In this document: one piece after another, positions 5,751-6,810 of the stretch
How positions within the stretch are numbered: the first letter of the stretch is position 1
How the letters are laid out: the number at the start of each line of letters is the position of its first letter
Assembly (NCBI GenBank): GCA_964507305.1
Contig: CAZDPQ010000133.1
Span: forward strand, 1 to 6,810
Direction of reading: 5' to 3'
Source: JAQVYV01 sp964507305
GTDB taxonomy: Bacteria; Bacillota; Clostridia; Saccharofermentanales; UBA5734
DNA: 6,810 nucleotides
Notes under the pieces: model-generated
What the model was told of the DNA's origin: nothing
What the model saw: only the letters and a program-made list of their open reading frames with translations
Database searches by the model: none
Translations under genes and position numbers: made by a program

Positions 5751-6810
5751 CTATACAAATACCGATTGTCCACCGTCTGATCCGGCATCAAGGCCTATAT
5801 CAAAACTATATTTGCTAACATCTGCAAGTACTGCCAATTCCTCATCCAGTGGTTTTATTATGCCCATACCATAAAGGGCTTTATAATTCCTGTCATATAC
5901 ATTTACTATGTACTTCTGTATGCTTCGTAATAGAATACAGCTGCGTTCACCCGATTCAAGTCGCACAATGTATTTTCTTGCTTCATCGGTATCGGGAATA
6001 ATGATTGCATGTGTATTCTCATCAATCAGTTTAAAATCCTGTGCAACCGACTTAAACGGGAAACTCATTCCTTGTTCTATCCCTTCTTCAAAACGGTCCA
6101 CTATGTTGTGTATATCCAATCCTTTTCCCTCCAGATGAAAGAGCTCATGAAAATAGTCCTGAATTGCTTCCGGAGAGGAGGGATCTTCATACCGGCTAAC
6201 CACCGAATTCATAACACTGATAGGTCGTTTTAGCATATGCGGTAAGGTTACGGCATATTGATGTTCGGGCTTAAAGATGTATACCGGGCTGATTGGATTT
6301 TTCCCTTCACGATTACATCTACCCGCAGCCTGGATCAGGGAATCAAGTCCAGCTTCCGCCCGATATACGACCGGAAAGTCAACATCAACTCCTGCTTCAA
6401 TCAGACTTGTCGATACAACACGGCATGGATTACCACAAAGCAGATCAGTACGGATTTTCTCAAGTACAACTTTCCGGTGTTGTGGATACATGAATGTAGA
6501 AAGATGATATGCACCTTCTTTTTCAAGCAAAGCATAAATATTTTGCGCTTGTTTACGGGTGCTCACAATACAAAGTACTTGCTTTTCATTATTCAATCGT
6601 TCCGACAGGGTTTGATCAGACAATTCGTCGATAAAATGTAGGTTTGTTCTTCTGAAAAAGTTAAATGCCTCATTCGAATGTTCATACAATTCGGTGCTTC
6701 TGATCTCCTTGGGGAACAGATCCATCAATGCCGGTTGAGTGGCACTGCATAAAATAACCGTGCTTCCATAGTTATAAACTAGTTCGGATATAGCCCGTAT
6801 ACAAGGTTTC
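5751..6810 (-). CDS. cas3: CRISPR-associated helicase/nuclease Cas3, C-terminal 352 residues (5' part beyond the right edge)
   Basis: Cas3 is recruited by target-bound Cascade and unwinds and degrades the invader DNA using a superfamily 2 helicase and an HD nuclease. The frame is open to the window edge, so the start lies outside. Visible residues (numbered from the first whole codon) cover helicase motif III as SAT (22-24, in VILCSATQPAL), the VLCIVSTRKQA strand (78-88), LSTFMYPQHR (103-112), motif V STSLIEAGVDVDF (133-145) and motif VI QAAGRCNREG (160-169). The accessory C-terminal domain follows and ends GQSVFV with TAG, a normal family end. The HD nuclease and Walker motifs would be upstream and cannot be checked. 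A start at 6728 would be false, because motif III lies upstream of it. Confidence 0.96.
   Translation of the reverse strand, partial: KPCIRAISELVYNYGSTVILCSATQPALMDLFPKEIRSTELYEHSNEAFNFFRRTNLHFIDELSDQTLSERLNNEKQVLCIVSTRKQAQNIYALLEKEGAYHLSTFMYPQHRKVVLEKIRTDLLCGNPCRVVSTSLIEAGVDVDFPVVYRAEAGLDSLIQAAGRCNREGKNPISPVYIFKPEHQYAVTLPHMLKRPISVMNSVVSRYEDPSSPEAIQDYFHELFHLEGKGLDIHNIVDRFEEGIEQGMSFPFKSVAQDFKLIDENTHAIIIPDTDEARKYIVRLESGERSCILLRSIQKYIVNVYDRNYKALYGMGIIKPLDEELAVLADVSKYSFDIGLDAGSDGGQSVFV

Noticed and set aside
6726..6728. TTG as the start of a 325-residue helicase fragment
   Set aside because: Helicase motif III (SAT) is encoded in the same frame upstream and the frame stays open to the window edge, so this is an internal Leu codon of cas3.
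1..6810. Mobile elements, tRNA genes, a second defence system, or an anti-CRISPR-like gene
   Set aside because: Both strands are accounted for by the I-C operon, leader and array. No transposase, integrase, tRNA-like fold or extra gene was visible.

Overview
The window holds most of a type I-C CRISPR-Cas locus, all transcribed on the minus strand (right to left). Read in that direction the order is cas3 (3' part only, cut by the right edge), cas5, cas8c with an internal cas11c start, cas7, cas4, cas1, cas2, leader, CRISPR array (cut by the left edge). This is the canonical I-C gene order, and every gene was recognised from its own motifs. No gene outside the locus is visible, and nothing on the plus strand looks like a real gene.

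Organism: the cas proteins look like those of Bacillota, the base composition is middling, and several starts carry strong AGGAGG-like ribosome binding sites. A Bacillota host is therefore my best guess, but this is inference; type I-C loci move horizontally and no housekeeping gene is present to settle it.

Layout: 1-194 array end (three identical 33-base repeats, two full spacers, one cut spacer); 195-363 leader, with a possible promoter and an 8-base inverted repeat that starts in the cas2 stop codon; 364-654 cas2; 662-1693 cas1; 1690-2355 cas4; 2360-3244 cas7; 3248-5020 cas8c, whose last 121 codons (3248-3613) have their own ribosome binding site and should yield Cas11c; 5017-5673 cas5 (TTG start); 5674-5750 a 77-base gap with a doubtful 16-codon ORF; 5751-6810 cas3 C-terminal 352 residues. 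Genes from cas5 to cas2 are packed with 3-7-base gaps or 4-base overlaps (ATGA, GTGA), so they are almost certainly one operon whose promoter lies outside the window.

How it works together: Cas1, Cas2 and Cas4 acquire spacers next to the leader. Cas5 cuts the array transcript at the base of the repeat hairpin. Cas5, Cas7, Cas8c and Cas11c form the Cascade surveillance complex on the crRNA, and Cas3 is recruited to unwind and degrade the target. The most notable points are the clean internal cas11c start, a newest spacer that folds into a terminator-like hairpin in the direction of array transcription, and the inverted repeat at the cas2/leader border. I found no evidence of a wholly new system.
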